Shown here: in pieces, positions 1 to 8,851 of the stretch
Layout of the letters: every line of letters starts with the position of its first letter
How positions within the stretch are numbered: position 1 is the first letter of the stretch
Origin: Myxococcales bacterium
Lineage (GTDB): Bacteria; Myxococcota_A; Polyangia; Polyangiales; Houyiibacteriaceae
Reading direction: 5' to 3'
DNA length: 17,791 bases
NCBI GenBank assembly: GCA_013002645.1
Contig: JABDJF010000582.1
Span: 1-17,791, forward strand
Translations under genes and position numbers: made by a program
The notes under the pieces: generated by a model
What the model saw: only the letters and a program-made list of their open reading frames with translations
The model's database searches: none
Told to the model about the DNA's origin: nothing

Positions 1-206
1 ACACCCTGCCCTTTGAGTGGGGTCACGTTCAGCAGCTCGAGGACCTCCCCGCGGCCCGGCAAGATACGCGCCTCTATGCCACGGGCCGTCCCCACGAACT
101 TCACCTCGAGGCCGGGAACCCGTCGACGAAGCTCCTCGACGACCGCGAGCCCCGGGAACAAATGCCCGCCGGTACCTCCGCCGGCAACCATGATGCGTCC
201 GATCAT
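1..206 (-). CDS. murG: MurG, lipid II-forming GlcNAc transferase (N-terminal part)
   Basis: MurG transfers GlcNAc from UDP-GlcNAc to lipid I at the inner face of the cytoplasmic membrane, giving lipid II. Only about 68 codons are present; the gene runs off the left edge. The reading starts MIGRIMVAGGGTGGHLFPGLA, and the glycine-rich GGGTGGH loop (residues 9-15) followed by HLFPGLAV is the N-terminal signature of the family; FVGTARGIEARILP also fits. The ATG at 206 overlaps the ftsW stop by 4 nt (ATGA) and has a strong AGGAGG at 213-218, 6 nt upstream, so the start is secure. It is the last dcw gene visible; ftsQ, ftsA, ftsZ or murC would be expected further left. Confidence 0.95.
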   Translation of the reverse strand, partial: MIGRIMVAGGGTGGHLFPGLAVVEELRRRVPGLEVKFVGTARGIEARILPGRGEVLELLNVTPLKGQG

Positions 207-1402
207 CTCGCGCCTCCTCTCGCCGGAATCAGGTTGGGCTGGCGTTGCCCAGTCTTGGCCTTCGCTCGCGGCTGTTCTCCGCGCGACGCACCGAACCGTG
301 ACGTGTTCAAAACGATGCCCGCGGCCGCGGCGTTCACGAGGAGCGACGAACCTCCGTAGCTCACGAACGGGAGCGCGAGCCCTTTGGTGGGCAGCAGCCC
401 CATGGCGACCGCCAGGTTGGTGAACGCCTGAAGGCCGATGAACAGAGTCATGCCCGCAGCGAGGTAGCCGGCGTAGTCGTCTTGGGCCCGCCACGCGGCA
501 CGAAGGCCGCGAAAGACGATCCAAGCGAAAGCCGCGCTCAGAAGAATGACCCCGATGAACCCGAGCTCCTCACCGATGATGGCGCTGATGAAATCCGTGT
601 GCGCTTCCGGCAAGAAGAGAAGCTTCTGACGGCCGTCACCGAGGCCGACGCCCGTCCAGCCGCCGGAGCCGAAGCTCATCAAGGATTCGGTGATCTGGTA
701 GCCGGCCCCCTGACGGTGCTCGAAGGGCTCGAGGAACGCCTCGATCCGTCGCATTCGGTACGGGGACGATGCGATGGCCGCGTAGCCGACCGGGAGGGCT
801 ACCAAGACGCAGCCGAGCAGGTACCCCGCCTTCGCGCCTGCTGCAAAGAGCACGACGAACGTCAGCAGCGCGATCATCACCGCGCTGCCGAAGTCGGGCT
901 GGGCGAGGCAGAGCAGCATCAGGAGCCCCGCCACGAGGACATGCGGAAGGAAACCTACCGAGAAGGTTTGAACGCGATGCGACTTCTTTGCGAGCGAGTG
1001 CGCAAGCCAGAGAATCATCGCCAGCTTGGCGAGCTCAGCCGGCTGCACGTTGACCGGGCCCAACGCAAGCCACCGGGTCGCGCCCCCCGCGCTCCTCCCA
1101 AAGCCGAGGGCGACCGCAATCATCAGTAACACTGCAACCAGCAGAACCGGGTAGGTCGAACGTCGGATCAAGTCGATGTTGGCGTGAGCACAGACGAGCA
1201 GAACGCAGAGGGCAAGCAAAGCAAACACCGTTTGTCGGATCAGGAAGTGATATCCGTTTCCGAACATGTTGTTCGCGTAGACCGCACTCGCGCTGTAGAC
1301 CATCACGACGCCAAACGCGATCAGCCCAATGAGGGTGGCCGCCAGCGTGACATCGATCGGTCCGGCCTCACTCCTCTGCCCGGGTTTCGAATAACGACTC
1401 AT
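203..1402 (-). CDS. ftsW: FtsW, SEDS-family septal peptidoglycan polymerase
   Basis: FtsW is the polytopic SEDS glycosyltransferase that polymerises lipid II at the septum together with FtsI. The 399-residue product has about ten hydrophobic segments beginning near residue 18. Family motifs are visible: GGATRW at 106-111, VQPAELAKL at 119-127, a QPDFGS turn at 168-173, the PEAHTDF motif at 265-271 whose Asp is needed for SEDS activity, IIGEELG at 275-281 and LPFVSYGGSS at 344-353. The usual QPSE reads QPAE here, a mild variation. I chose the ATG at 1402 over a longer frame reaching 1486: it overlaps the murD stop by 4 nt, has GGAGGG at 1408-1413, and the extension is an Arg-rich antisense-like tail. 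The C-terminal 30 residues are basic and cytosolic. Confidence 0.95.
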   Translation of the reverse strand: MSRYSKPGQRSEAGPIDVTLAATLIGLIAFGVVMVYSASAVYANNMFGNGYHFLIRQTVFALLALCVLLVCAHANIDLIRRSTYPVLLVAVLLMIAVALGFGRSAGGATRWLALGPVNVQPAELAKLAMILWLAHSLAKKSHRVQTFSVGFLPHVLVAGLLMLLCLAQPDFGSAVMIALLTFVVLFAAGAKAGYLLGCVLVALPVGYAAIASSPYRMRRIEAFLEPFEHRQGAGYQITESLMSFGSGGWTGVGLGDGRQKLLFLPEAHTDFISAIIGEELGFIGVILLSAAFAWIVFRGLRAAWRAQDDYAGYLAAGMTLFIGLQAFTNLAVAMGLLPTKGLALPFVSYGGSSLLVNAAAAGIVLNTSRFGASRGEQPRAKAKTGQRQPNLIPARGGAR

Positions 1403-2757
1403 GCTTGCCCTCCAAGGCCGTGGACTGCGTTCTGGAACTGATCGCCTCGCTCCGCGTATGAACGAAACATGTCGAAGCTCGAGCAAGCGGGCGCCAGGAG
1501 CACGATGTCTCCTTGGCGGGCGAGCGCGGCTGCTGAGCTGACCGCCTCCGCTATGGAGCTGGCGCGGCGAAGCGCCAACGACGAACCAGCAAACGCTCGC
1601 TCCAGCAACGGGGCGGCTTCCCCCAAGACGACGATCGCTCTTCCCTCGTCGGCCATTCGCTCACGCAGAGGCTCGTAGCTGCCGCCCTTGTCGACGCCAC
1701 CTGCGATGAGAACGATCTTGCCTCTTGAACCAGCCAATCCGTCGATCGAGGCGACGGCTGCGCCTACGTTGGTGGCTTTCGAATCGTCGATGTACTCCAC
1801 TCCTGCAACCGAATCGACATACTGCATGCGGTGGGCCAGCCCCTTGAAACCACGGAGAACCGCTGCGATGTCCCCGTCGTGCACGCCCAAGAGCCGGGCG
1901 GCGAGCGAAGCGGCGCAGGCATTCGCCACGTTGTGCCGGCCACGAATTCTCAAGTCTTCGACCGGTACACGGAGCGGGTTCTCGGTGTCGGTGAGAACTC
2001 CATCGACGACCCGAACCTCGCCGTTCCGACCCCCGAACAGAACGACGGTTCCGCCGTCGTCGATGAGCTCTCGAAGCTCGGGAGAGTCGGCCGGCAGCAC
2101 CGCGAAGTCTTCTGCCCTTTGGCGCTCGAAAACCCGTGCCTTGGCGGCGGCATAGGCCGCGAACGAAGCGTAGCGATCGAGATGATCGGCAGTGACGTTG
2201 AGCAATAGCGCGACGTGCGCCCTCATTTGGGAGACCCGCTCCAACTGAAAGCTGGAGAGCTCGACGATGACCAGGCCGCCCTCGTTTCCTGCATCGGTGC
2301 CCGCGGCCTCGATCATGGGTCGGCCCAGGTTGCCTCCGACGAAGGTGGGCCGGCCGAGACGTTCGCACATCTCGCCGATCAAGGTCGTTACGGTGCTCTT
2401 GCCGTTGGTCCCAGTCACTGCGACGATCGGCGCATCGATGAAACGCGACGCGAGCTCTATCTCACTGATGACGGGCACGCCTCGGCGCTCCGCTCGGTCG
2501 AGCTGAGGGAGCGGCGGAACCCCCGGCGAAACGACGATTAGGTCTAGGTGTTCGAACGCCCATTCGGGGTGACCGTCGAGCACCAGCTCCGCGCCCAGCG
2601 CGCCGGCCTCGATGGCGGCTGCTCCCAGCGCGCTCGCGTCCCGCTGGTCGTTGACCCGGACACGGGCGCCGCGCGCGCGTAAAAACCGCACGACCGCCAG
2701 CCCGCTCTCGCCGAGTCCGACCACCATCGTGTTTTTCCGCGCGAGCTCCAAGATCAC
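1399..2757 (-). CDS. murD: MurD, UDP-MurNAc-L-alanine:D-glutamate ligase
   Basis: This cytoplasmic ATP-dependent ligase adds D-Glu to UDP-MurNAc-L-Ala. The 452-residue length matches the family. The N-terminal Rossmann-like domain begins VVGLGESGLAVVRFL (residues 12-26); the central ATP-binding loop is GTNGKST at 116-122; later come the typical ELSSFQLE and NVTADHLDRY segments, the HN of GRHNVANACAA, the HRMQYV segment and the DDSKATNVGA segment; the C-terminal domain ends with LLAPACSSFDMF. The proposed start is GTG at 2757, overlapping the mraY stop by 4 nt (GTGA); its ribosome site is poor (CTGAG next to the start), so translation is probably coupled to mraY. An in-frame ATG at codon 11 would cut into the beta strand before the glycine loop and is less likely. 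Confidence 0.95.
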   Translation of the reverse strand: MILELARKNTMVVGLGESGLAVVRFLRARGARVRVNDQRDASALGAAAIEAGALGAELVLDGHPEWAFEHLDLIVVSPGVPPLPQLDRAERRGVPVISEIELASRFIDAPIVAVTGTNGKSTVTTLIGEMCERLGRPTFVGGNLGRPMIEAAGTDAGNEGGLVIVELSSFQLERVSQMRAHVALLLNVTADHLDRYASFAAYAAAKARVFERQRAEDFAVLPADSPELRELIDDGGTVVLFGGRNGEVRVVDGVLTDTENPLRVPVEDLRIRGRHNVANACAASLAARLLGVHDGDIAAVLRGFKGLAHRMQYVDSVAGVEYIDDSKATNVGAAVASIDGLAGSRGKIVLIAGGVDKGGSYEPLRERMADEGRAIVVLGEAAPLLERAFAGSSLALRRASSIAEAVSSAAALARQGDIVLLAPACSSFDMFRSYAERGDQFQNAVHGLGGQA

Positions 2758-3881
2758 CTCAGTTTCAACGTGGCGAGACTAAAGACAGCCAACACGATCG
2801 CGATGATCCAGAATCGAACGATCACCCTGGGCTCGGGCCAGCCCTTCTTTTCGAAATGGTGATGGATCGGCGCCATCAAGAAGATGCGCCGTCCGGTGAT
2901 GCGGAAATACCCGACCTGCAAGATCACGCTCACGGCCTCGACGACGAAGATCCCGCCCAGAATCACGGAGAGGAGCTCGTTCTTCGTCAAGACCGCTAAT
3001 GCGCCGAGGCCTCCGCCGAGCGCCAGTGAGCCCACATCACCCATGAACACCTGGGCGGGATAGGTGTTGTACCAGAGGAAGCCGAACCCCACACCGACGA
3101 CAGACGCAGCAAAGATGCTGAGCTCGCCCGCGCTTTCGATGTGCGGAATGTCCAAATAGCCGGCCACCACGTTGCCGAACAGGGTCAGGCCCGCAAGGTA
3201 GGCGAGAATCGCGTAGGTCCCCGCCGAGATCATGACCGGGCCAATCGCGAGACCATCGAGTCCGTCAGTCAGATTGACCGCGTTCGACGTTCCGACGATG
3301 ACGAAAGAAGAGAAGACGACATAGAGCCAGGGCGGCAACTCGATCGGATACTTCGAAAATGCGAAGAACGGCGCAGCCAGGCGGTGGCGGATTTCGAGCC
3401 AGTCAGTCGGGAGCCCAGCTTCGCCGTAGTAAAGCCAGCCGCAGACCACAATCGCGGTCGAAAACTGGAGCAGAAGCTTGTACCTGCCCGAGAGGCCGCC
3501 GGTCGAACGCGTCCTGATTTTCGACGTGTCGTCGATGTAGCCGACGACGCCGTAGGCTACCGTGATCAACGTCACGACCCAGACCATGGCATTGGAAGGG
3601 TCTGCCCAGAGCACGGTGGAGAGCACCAGCGCCAGCAACATCAAAGCGCCGCCCATCGTGGGTGTACCGGCCTTCGAGAAATGCGTCTCCGGACCGTCGC
3701 TGCGAATGACCTGCCCGATTTGCTTGCTCTGCAATCGGCGAATGAACCAGGGGTAGAGCCCGAAGGTCAGCAAGAGGGACGTGATCGTCGCCATCAGGAA
3801 ACGGAACGGCACGTAGCGCAGGACGTTGAGAAACGAGAGCGACTCGTACTCGTGCAGCGGGTAGAGCAAGTAGTAGATCAT
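2754..3881 (-). CDS. mraY: MraY, phospho-MurNAc-pentapeptide translocase
   Basis: MraY is an integral membrane enzyme that transfers phospho-MurNAc-pentapeptide from UDP to undecaprenyl phosphate, giving lipid I. The 375-residue protein is slightly longer than the 360 of E. coli. Visible motifs are GTPTMGG (72-78), the Mg-binding YIDD at 115-118, NLTDGLDGLA at 203-212, FMGDVGSLALGG at 279-290 and MAPIHHHFEKKGWPE at 336-350, the signature of this family within the polyprenyl-phosphate sugar-phosphotransferases. About ten transmembrane helices alternate with these loops. The ATG at 3881 overlaps the murF stop by 4 nt (ATGA) and the gene's own stop is overlapped by murD. Confidence 0.97.
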   Translation of the reverse strand: MIYYLLYPLHEYESLSFLNVLRYVPFRFLMATITSLLLTFGLYPWFIRRLQSKQIGQVIRSDGPETHFSKAGTPTMGGALMLLALVLSTVLWADPSNAMVWVVTLITVAYGVVGYIDDTSKIRTRSTGGLSGRYKLLLQFSTAIVVCGWLYYGEAGLPTDWLEIRHRLAAPFFAFSKYPIELPPWLYVVFSSFVIVGTSNAVNLTDGLDGLAIGPVMISAGTYAILAYLAGLTLFGNVVAGYLDIPHIESAGELSIFAASVVGVGFGFLWYNTYPAQVFMGDVGSLALGGGLGALAVLTKNELLSVILGGIFVVEAVSVILQVGYFRITGRRIFLMAPIHHHFEKKGWPEPRVIVRFWIIAIVLAVFSLATLKLR

Positions 3882-5287
3882 GGCTGCTCATCCTCGAGCA
3901 GTCGCCCGATCACCCGTTCCATCTGCATCGTCCGGGAGCCCTTCACGAGGATGACTGCGTTGAGCGGAAGACGGTCGGAAAGCTCGCCGCACTCCGCAGC
4001 GTCCTCGAACCACAGTGTGTCGGTTCCTCGGGCGTTCGCAGTCGATACCGCCTCATGCATGCCCTCGCCACAGCCGACGAAGAGAAAGGCGTCGGCACTC
4101 GAAACGAGGTCGCCGACCTTGCGATGGGCCTCCTCGCCATGCGTACCTAGCTCTTTCATGTCGCCAAGAATTGCGACGAACGGCGCGTCTCGCTTTTCTG
4201 CGATGACGCGGGCGGTCTCGATTGCGACTTCCATGGACGTTGGACTCGCGTTGTAGGAGTCATCGATGACGAGTCGGTTGCCAATGCCCGTTCGAGCCTG
4301 GAGACGACCGGACGAAGGCTCAACCTCCGCAAACCCGAGCCCTGCTTCTTCGAGCGAGAGGTCCAAGCCAAACACGATCGCGAGGACACCGGCCGCATTG
4401 AGCACCGCGCCCTCCCCCAGCAGGGGCATCGAGATCTCGAGGTCCTTGCCGCGAACCTGAAAGCGAGCCCGCGTGCCCTCGGCATCGACGTCCCAGTCGA
4501 TCACGCGCACGTCGTTGCCAGCGGACCGGCCGTAGAACAGCTTTCGCTTGGCGGCAACGACCGATGCCCGCTTCTTGAGTGCGGGGTCGTCTCCATAGAC
4601 AACCGCCACACCATCGGGCGCCAGGGCATGGAGCAGGGAGACCTTCTCATCGGCCACGGCTTCGACGGACCCCAGGCCTTCGAGGTGCGACATCGTCGCC
4701 CGAGTGACGATGCCGAGGTCCGGCGCCGCGATCTCGGCGAGGCGCGCGATCTCTCCCGGCTGACTCGTGCCCATTTCGATGACCGCGGTGTCGACCGTCT
4801 CGTCGAGCTGGAAGAGAGTCATCGGTACACCGATTCGATTGTTGAGATTCCCGCTTGTCTTGAGCACTCGGCAACCGGCCGATTGAAGCGCCGCAGCGCA
4901 CAACTCCTTCGTCGTGGTCTTGCCGACCGAACCCGTAATGCCGACGACCTTGCCGGTCCAACTTGCGCGGTGGGCCTTGGCCAAGTCACCAAGCGCGTGA
5001 AGCGTGTCCTCTACCTCGACTGCACTGACGTGGACTGGAAGCGAGGTTCCCCGCTTCACCAAGACCGCGGCAGCGCCGGCGTCCATCGCTTGCGCCGCGA
5101 ATTGATGCGCATCGAATTGCTCGCCGCGAAGTGCGACGAAAAGATTGCCCGGTTCGACGGCGCGCGAGTCCGTCACGATGCCCGAAGCGCTTTTCCACTC
5201 CGGACCGCTTGCGTCGCCATCCGTCACGGCGAGGACCTCGTCTCGGCGCAGCTGAACGTGGTTCACCGGGATTGGCGTCGCCATCAT
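3878..5287 (-). CDS. murF: MurF, UDP-MurNAc-tripeptide D-Ala-D-Ala ligase
   Basis: MurF adds the D-Ala-D-Ala dipeptide to UDP-MurNAc-tripeptide in the cytoplasm, completing the pentapeptide used by MraY next door. The 469-residue product has the N-terminal substrate domain with TDSR at 39-42, the ATP-binding loop GITGSVGKTTTKE at 116-128, NLNNRIGVPMTLF at 147-159, EMGTSQPGEI at 171-180 and the LVIDDSYNASPTSM segment typical of MurF, then AILGDMKELG in the C-terminal domain. The stretch after the central domain reads RATMSHLEGLGS where many relatives have TNIGxAHLexLGS; the His and the glycines are kept. It begins with two successive ATGs; the first, at 5287, overlaps the murE stop by 4 nt. 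Confidence 0.95.
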   Translation of the reverse strand: MMATPIPVNHVQLRRDEVLAVTDGDASGPEWKSASGIVTDSRAVEPGNLFVALRGEQFDAHQFAAQAMDAGAAAVLVKRGTSLPVHVSAVEVEDTLHALGDLAKAHRASWTGKVVGITGSVGKTTTKELCAAALQSAGCRVLKTSGNLNNRIGVPMTLFQLDETVDTAVIEMGTSQPGEIARLAEIAAPDLGIVTRATMSHLEGLGSVEAVADEKVSLLHALAPDGVAVVYGDDPALKKRASVVAAKRKLFYGRSAGNDVRVIDWDVDAEGTRARFQVRGKDLEISMPLLGEGAVLNAAGVLAIVFGLDLSLEEAGLGFAEVEPSSGRLQARTGIGNRLVIDDSYNASPTSMEVAIETARVIAEKRDAPFVAILGDMKELGTHGEEAHRKVGDLVSSADAFLFVGCGEGMHEAVSTANARGTDTLWFEDAAECGELSDRLPLNAVILVKGSRTMQMERVIGRLLEDEQP

Positions 5288-6810
5288 GCGCCTCCCGCCA
5301 GGCCGGCAATCACCGTGCGCGCGTGTTCACGATCGTCGAAGTGGTGACGCTCTGTTCCGATGACCTGGTAGTTCTCGTGACCCTTGCCCGCCAATAGAAC
5401 GGTATCTCCCACGCGCGCGGATCGAATCGCAGTTGCGATCGCTTCCTCTCGCTCGATGATCACGCAAACACCTCGGTTCGCGGCCGAAAGCTCCCCCGCT
5501 TCGATGCGAACCCCACCTGCCTGCTCTGCGCCTCGGACGACCTCATCGAGGATCCGTCCGGGGTCTTCGGTTCGCGGATTGTCACTCGTCAGCACGCAAA
5601 GGTCCGCGCCCTCGACACCGACACGGCCCATCTGGGGCCGCTTCCCCTTGTCCCGATCACCACCCGCTCCAAACACCAGGATCAACCGATTCGGGGTCAC
5701 CGCACGCATCGTTTGCAGAATCCTCCGAAGGGCGTCTGGCGTGTGCGCGTAGTCTACGAGCACGGCGACGTCTTGCGGATGGGCAATGCGTTCGAGTCGG
5801 CCCGGACTGCCAGCTGCGACTCGCCATGCTTCCGACACGGCGTTCAAGTCGAGTCCGAGCGCGTACGCGCAACCGAGCGCGACTAGAAGATTCTCGAGGT
5901 TGTGCTCGCCGAGCATCGGGCTGACGATATCGATAGCTCCCGCAGGCGTCTCGACGTGGGCGCGAATCCCGGTTCGGGTCGCCGACCAGTCGGTCGCCAA
6001 GATCTCGGCTCGACTTCCGGACCTCCGCGAACAACGAATGACGGGAACCGCGATTCGATCGGCAAGGGCCGATCCGAAGGCGTCATCCACGTGAATGACG
6101 GCGCGTCCGGGCGCGAGGTCGGTGAAGAGCCGCGCTTTTGCTTCGCCATACCGCCCCATGCTCTGATGGAAGTCCAGGTGGTCGCGGGAAAGGTTGGTGA
6201 ACGCGGCGACCTCGAAGTCGAGGGCATCGACGCGATGCATCGCCAGGCCGTGGCTCGACACTTCTAGAACCAGGTGCGTCGCCCCGGCGTCGAGCGCTAG
6301 CCGGGCAAACCGAGAGATGTCGTCGCCTTCCGGCGTCGTGTGCAGCGAAGGGTGTTCCGCGCCGGGCGAATGCCAACCCGTCGTGCCGACGAGCGCAGGC
6401 TCGACCGACGCGCCTTCGAGCGCGCACTGCAAGAGGTAGGCCGTCGTCGTCTTGCCGTTCGTGCCGGTGATCCCCACGGTGTGAAGCGCGCTCGTCGGTT
6501 CCCCGTACACTAGCTCCGCTGCACGCCCGAGCCCCGCGCGGGCGTCGGTCACGATGAGTTGAGGAACCGCGGCCTCGACTTGTCGTTCGGTCATCACGGC
6601 GGCCGCGCCACGCGCGACGGCATCGGCAACGAAGCTCAGCCCGTCGTGGGTATCGCCTGCAACCGCGACGAAGAGATCCCCATCCGTCACCTGGCGCGAG
6701 TCATGCTGCACCCCGTGGACGGCCTGCGTTGGCGATCCCTCGATTCGGACCCCGACACCACGACTCTGGAGTTGCTGCAACGTCATGCCTGGCCTCGGTT
6801 CAGCGGTCAT
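5284..6810 (-). CDS. murE: MurE, UDP-MurNAc-tripeptide synthetase, probably meso-DAP-specific
   Basis: MurE adds the third residue of the stem peptide to UDP-MurNAc-L-Ala-D-Glu. The 508-residue product shows HDSRQV at 36-41, the ATP loop GTNGKTT at 116-122, HTTPEG at 157-162, EVSSHGL at 183-189, SRDHLDFH at 208-215, YGEAKARLF at 221-229 with the Lys that is carbamylated in this family, and LVDYAHTPDAL at 351-361. DNPR at 410-413 is the motif associated with meso-diaminopimelate recognition, so Gram-negative A1-gamma-type peptidoglycan is predicted. I place the start at 6810 because a full AGGAGG lies 4 nt upstream (6815-6820); this gives an 11-nt overlap with ftsI. An in-frame start at 6837 lacks such a site, and the ATG at 6786 is a shorter alternative. 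Confidence 0.95.
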   Translation of the reverse strand: MTAEPRPGMTLQQLQSRGVGVRIEGSPTQAVHGVQHDSRQVTDGDLFVAVAGDTHDGLSFVADAVARGAAAVMTERQVEAAVPQLIVTDARAGLGRAAELVYGEPTSALHTVGITGTNGKTTTAYLLQCALEGASVEPALVGTTGWHSPGAEHPSLHTTPEGDDISRFARLALDAGATHLVLEVSSHGLAMHRVDALDFEVAAFTNLSRDHLDFHQSMGRYGEAKARLFTDLAPGRAVIHVDDAFGSALADRIAVPVIRCSRRSGSRAEILATDWSATRTGIRAHVETPAGAIDIVSPMLGEHNLENLLVALGCAYALGLDLNAVSEAWRVAAGSPGRLERIAHPQDVAVLVDYAHTPDALRRILQTMRAVTPNRLILVFGAGGDRDKGKRPQMGRVGVEGADLCVLTSDNPRTEDPGRILDEVVRGAEQAGGVRIEAGELSAANRGVCVIIEREEAIATAIRSARVGDTVLLAGKGHENYQVIGTERHHFDDREHARTVIAGLAGGA

Positions 6811-8851
6811 GCGGCCTCCTGGGCACCGCGGCTGCAAGCGTCTTTGTTCGCGGTTCCGGCGTCAGCGCCTCCGTCTCGAAACGCCGCCGCTCGAGCTGTA
6901 TCCGAACGATCGCACCGTGAGGCACAGCCTTGCCCGGCGCGGGGTCTTGATCGACGACGACACCCGAGCCGGTGACCTCGGCAACCAGCGACCCGGCGTG
7001 CAGCGTGATCACGGCCTGGCGCAAGGGAAGCGCCCGCACATCGGGAACCGCGCTCTGCCCCTTTTCAACCGGCTCTTCTTCGGACTCCGGCTCGACTTCC
7101 GCAACGACGATCTGCTTCTTCTTCTGCGCAAGCACCGCCGGTCGGCCCTCGGGAGCGACGCCCATGTGGCGCAGGGTGACCTCGGCGATCCGGCGGAAGA
7201 CAGGGCCGGCCACGGTCCCGCCGTAGTGCGCGATCACCGGCTCATCGATGACCACGGAAATGACGACAGCCGGCTTTTCGGCAGGGGCGAACCCGATGAA
7301 TGAAGCCAACCACTTGTCTTTGGCATAGCCACCGTGAACGTAGTCCGCTTTTTGGGCCGTGCCCGTCTTACCGGCGACGAGATAGCCGTCGACCGCCGCT
7401 TCGATTGCGGTTCCTCCGGGCTCGGTCACCGCGGTCAGCATCTGGCCCACGAGCTTCGCCACCCGCCTGGGTACCACTTGCCGGCGAACGCGAGGCCGGT
7501 TCTCTTCGATGGTGACGCCATGCCCGTCCGACAGGCGGCGCACGAGCGTCGGCTGCATCAGGCGCCCTCCGTTTGCGATCGCGCTCATGGCTGCCGCGAG
7601 TTGGACGTTGGTGACGCTCATGCCCTGTCCAAAAGAAACGGTCGCCGCATCCACCTCGTACCAACGCCGGTAGTGACGAAGGATACCCGCCGTCTCGCCA
7701 GGGACTCCGAGGCCGGTCGGCTCACCAAAACCAAAGCGTCGAAGTCCGCGGTATAGATTCTTCTTGCCGAGGTCGAGCGCGACCTTCGCGATGCCGATGT
7801 TGCTGGAATAGGCGAGGATCTGGGTTGGCGTCAGCCATTCGTAGGGGTGGGCGTCGTGAAGGACACGTCCTGCGATCCGCGTCACTCCGTTTTCGCAGTT
7901 GATCGATTGGTTGGATTTGACTGCGCCCGCGGCAAGGGCGGCGGCCATCGTGAATGGCTTGACCGTGGAGCCCGGCTCGAAGCGGTCGACGACGGCGCGG
8001 TTTCGTCTATGCGCGGTTGGGTGTTTCGACGGTTCGTTCGGGTTGAATGGAGGATAGTTCGCAAGCGCGAGGATCTCCCCGTTCGACGGGTCCATGACGA
8101 CCACGCTCCCGCCACGTGCCTCGAAAGTGCGCACGCCGAGGGCGAGCTCCCGCTCTGCAATGTGTTGAACGGCCTTGTCGATCGTCAGGACCACGCTCTG
8201 CCCCTGCATCGATCGATCGTCTTCCATGTCGTCGGCGAAAACGACTTGGCCGCGCCGATCGCGAATCGCCTCGACCCGTCGATCGGAACCGCGAAGCCTA
8301 TCCTCGTAAGCGAGCTCCACCCCTTCGATTCCTCGCCCGTCGATGTCCGCGAAGCCGAGCAGATGAGCAGCGAGGTGGCGGTTTGGGTAGTAGCGGCGCG
8401 CCTCGGTCGTGAGCTCGAGGCCGGGGATGTCGAGCGCGCGGATCTGGGTGGCTTCATTGGGCGTGACTCGACGTTCGATCCAGACGAAGTAGCGGTCCGC
8501 CGACAATCGCTTGGCGAGCGTCTCCCGGTCGAGGTCGAGAATCTTGGAGATTCGTCTCGCAACGTCCCGAGGGTTCTGCTCCATCGCTTTGAGGCGACGC
8601 GGGTTGGCGTACACACTGTCGACGTCGGCGCTCACCGCAAGCTCGGCCCCGTGCCGGTCGTAGATCGCGCCTCTTCGCGGAGACACGCGAAGCTCACGAA
8701 GATGCTGCCCTTCGGCCATCTCGCGCAGACGATCGCCGCTCGCGATCTGTAGGTGAAACGCGCGGAAAAGAACCAGAACTGCAACGGCGGCCACGCACAG
8801 GCCAAGCAGGGCGATCCGTGCCCGAAACCATCGCTGGTGACGGTTCTTCAC
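6800..8851 (-). CDS. ftsI: FtsI/PBP3-type division transpeptidase with C-terminal PASTA domain
   Basis: FtsI cross-links septal peptidoglycan in the periplasm, as partner of FtsW. The 683-residue product has a short cytoplasmic tail, one transmembrane anchor (about residues 12-34), a class B PBP dimerisation region (about 55-215, with the RGAIYDR motif at 60-66) and a transpeptidase domain with all three active-site motifs: STVK at 295-298 (nucleophile Ser295), SSN at 349-351 and KTGT at 495-498. After an acidic linker (about 586-597, rich in Glu) one PASTA domain follows (about 600-655: VPDVRALPLRQA, then DQDPAPG and a final beta strand), then a basic tail of about 28 residues. E. coli FtsI (588 aa) has no PASTA; this architecture is seen in several deltaproteobacterial and myxococcal FtsI proteins. 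The start is GTG at 8851 (GTGA overlap with ftsL), with GGAGGG 5 nt upstream. Confidence 0.95.
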   Translation of the reverse strand: MKNRHQRWFRARIALLGLCVAAVAVLVLFRAFHLQIASGDRLREMAEGQHLRELRVSPRRGAIYDRHGAELAVSADVDSVYANPRRLKAMEQNPRDVARRISKILDLDRETLAKRLSADRYFVWIERRVTPNEATQIRALDIPGLELTTEARRYYPNRHLAAHLLGFADIDGRGIEGVELAYEDRLRGSDRRVEAIRDRRGQVVFADDMEDDRSMQGQSVVLTIDKAVQHIAERELALGVRTFEARGGSVVVMDPSNGEILALANYPPFNPNEPSKHPTAHRRNRAVVDRFEPGSTVKPFTMAAALAAGAVKSNQSINCENGVTRIAGRVLHDAHPYEWLTPTQILAYSSNIGIAKVALDLGKKNLYRGLRRFGFGEPTGLGVPGETAGILRHYRRWYEVDAATVSFGQGMSVTNVQLAAAMSAIANGGRLMQPTLVRRLSDGHGVTIEENRPRVRRQVVPRRVAKLVGQMLTAVTEPGGTAIEAAVDGYLVAGKTGTAQKADYVHGGYAKDKWLASFIGFAPAEKPAVVISVVIDEPVIAHYGGTVAGPVFRRIAEVTLRHMGVAPEGRPAVLAQKKKQIVVAEVEPESEEEPVEKGQSAVPDVRALPLRQAVITLHAGSLVAEVTGSGVVVDQDPAPGKAVPHGAIVRIQLERRRFETEALTPEPRTKTLAAAVPRRPHDR
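6815..6820 (-). promoter_or_regulatory. Shine-Dalgarno site that fixes the murE start
   Basis: On the minus strand this reads AGGAGG, followed by CCGC and the ATG at 6810. It lies inside the last codons of ftsI. It is the strongest ribosome site near the ftsI/murE junction and is the reason for preferring the ATG at 6810 over in-frame starts at 6837 and 6786. This is the only dcw junction here that is not a 4-nt overlap. Confidence 0.8.

Noticed and set aside
482..1129. 215-codon open frame on the plus strand opposite ftsW
   Set aside because: It is the antisense of a clear FtsW gene, with charged low-complexity composition and no recognisable domain; high G+C makes such frames common.
3141..4256. 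371-codon open frame on the plus strand opposite mraY and murF
   Set aside because: Antisense to two conserved genes, rich in Arg, Glu and Gln, no motif and no ribosome site; a by-product of codon bias.
7847..8752. 301-codon open frame opposite ftsI
   Set aside because: Antisense to the transpeptidase domain region, with no domain pattern; ftsI carries all catalytic motifs on the other strand.
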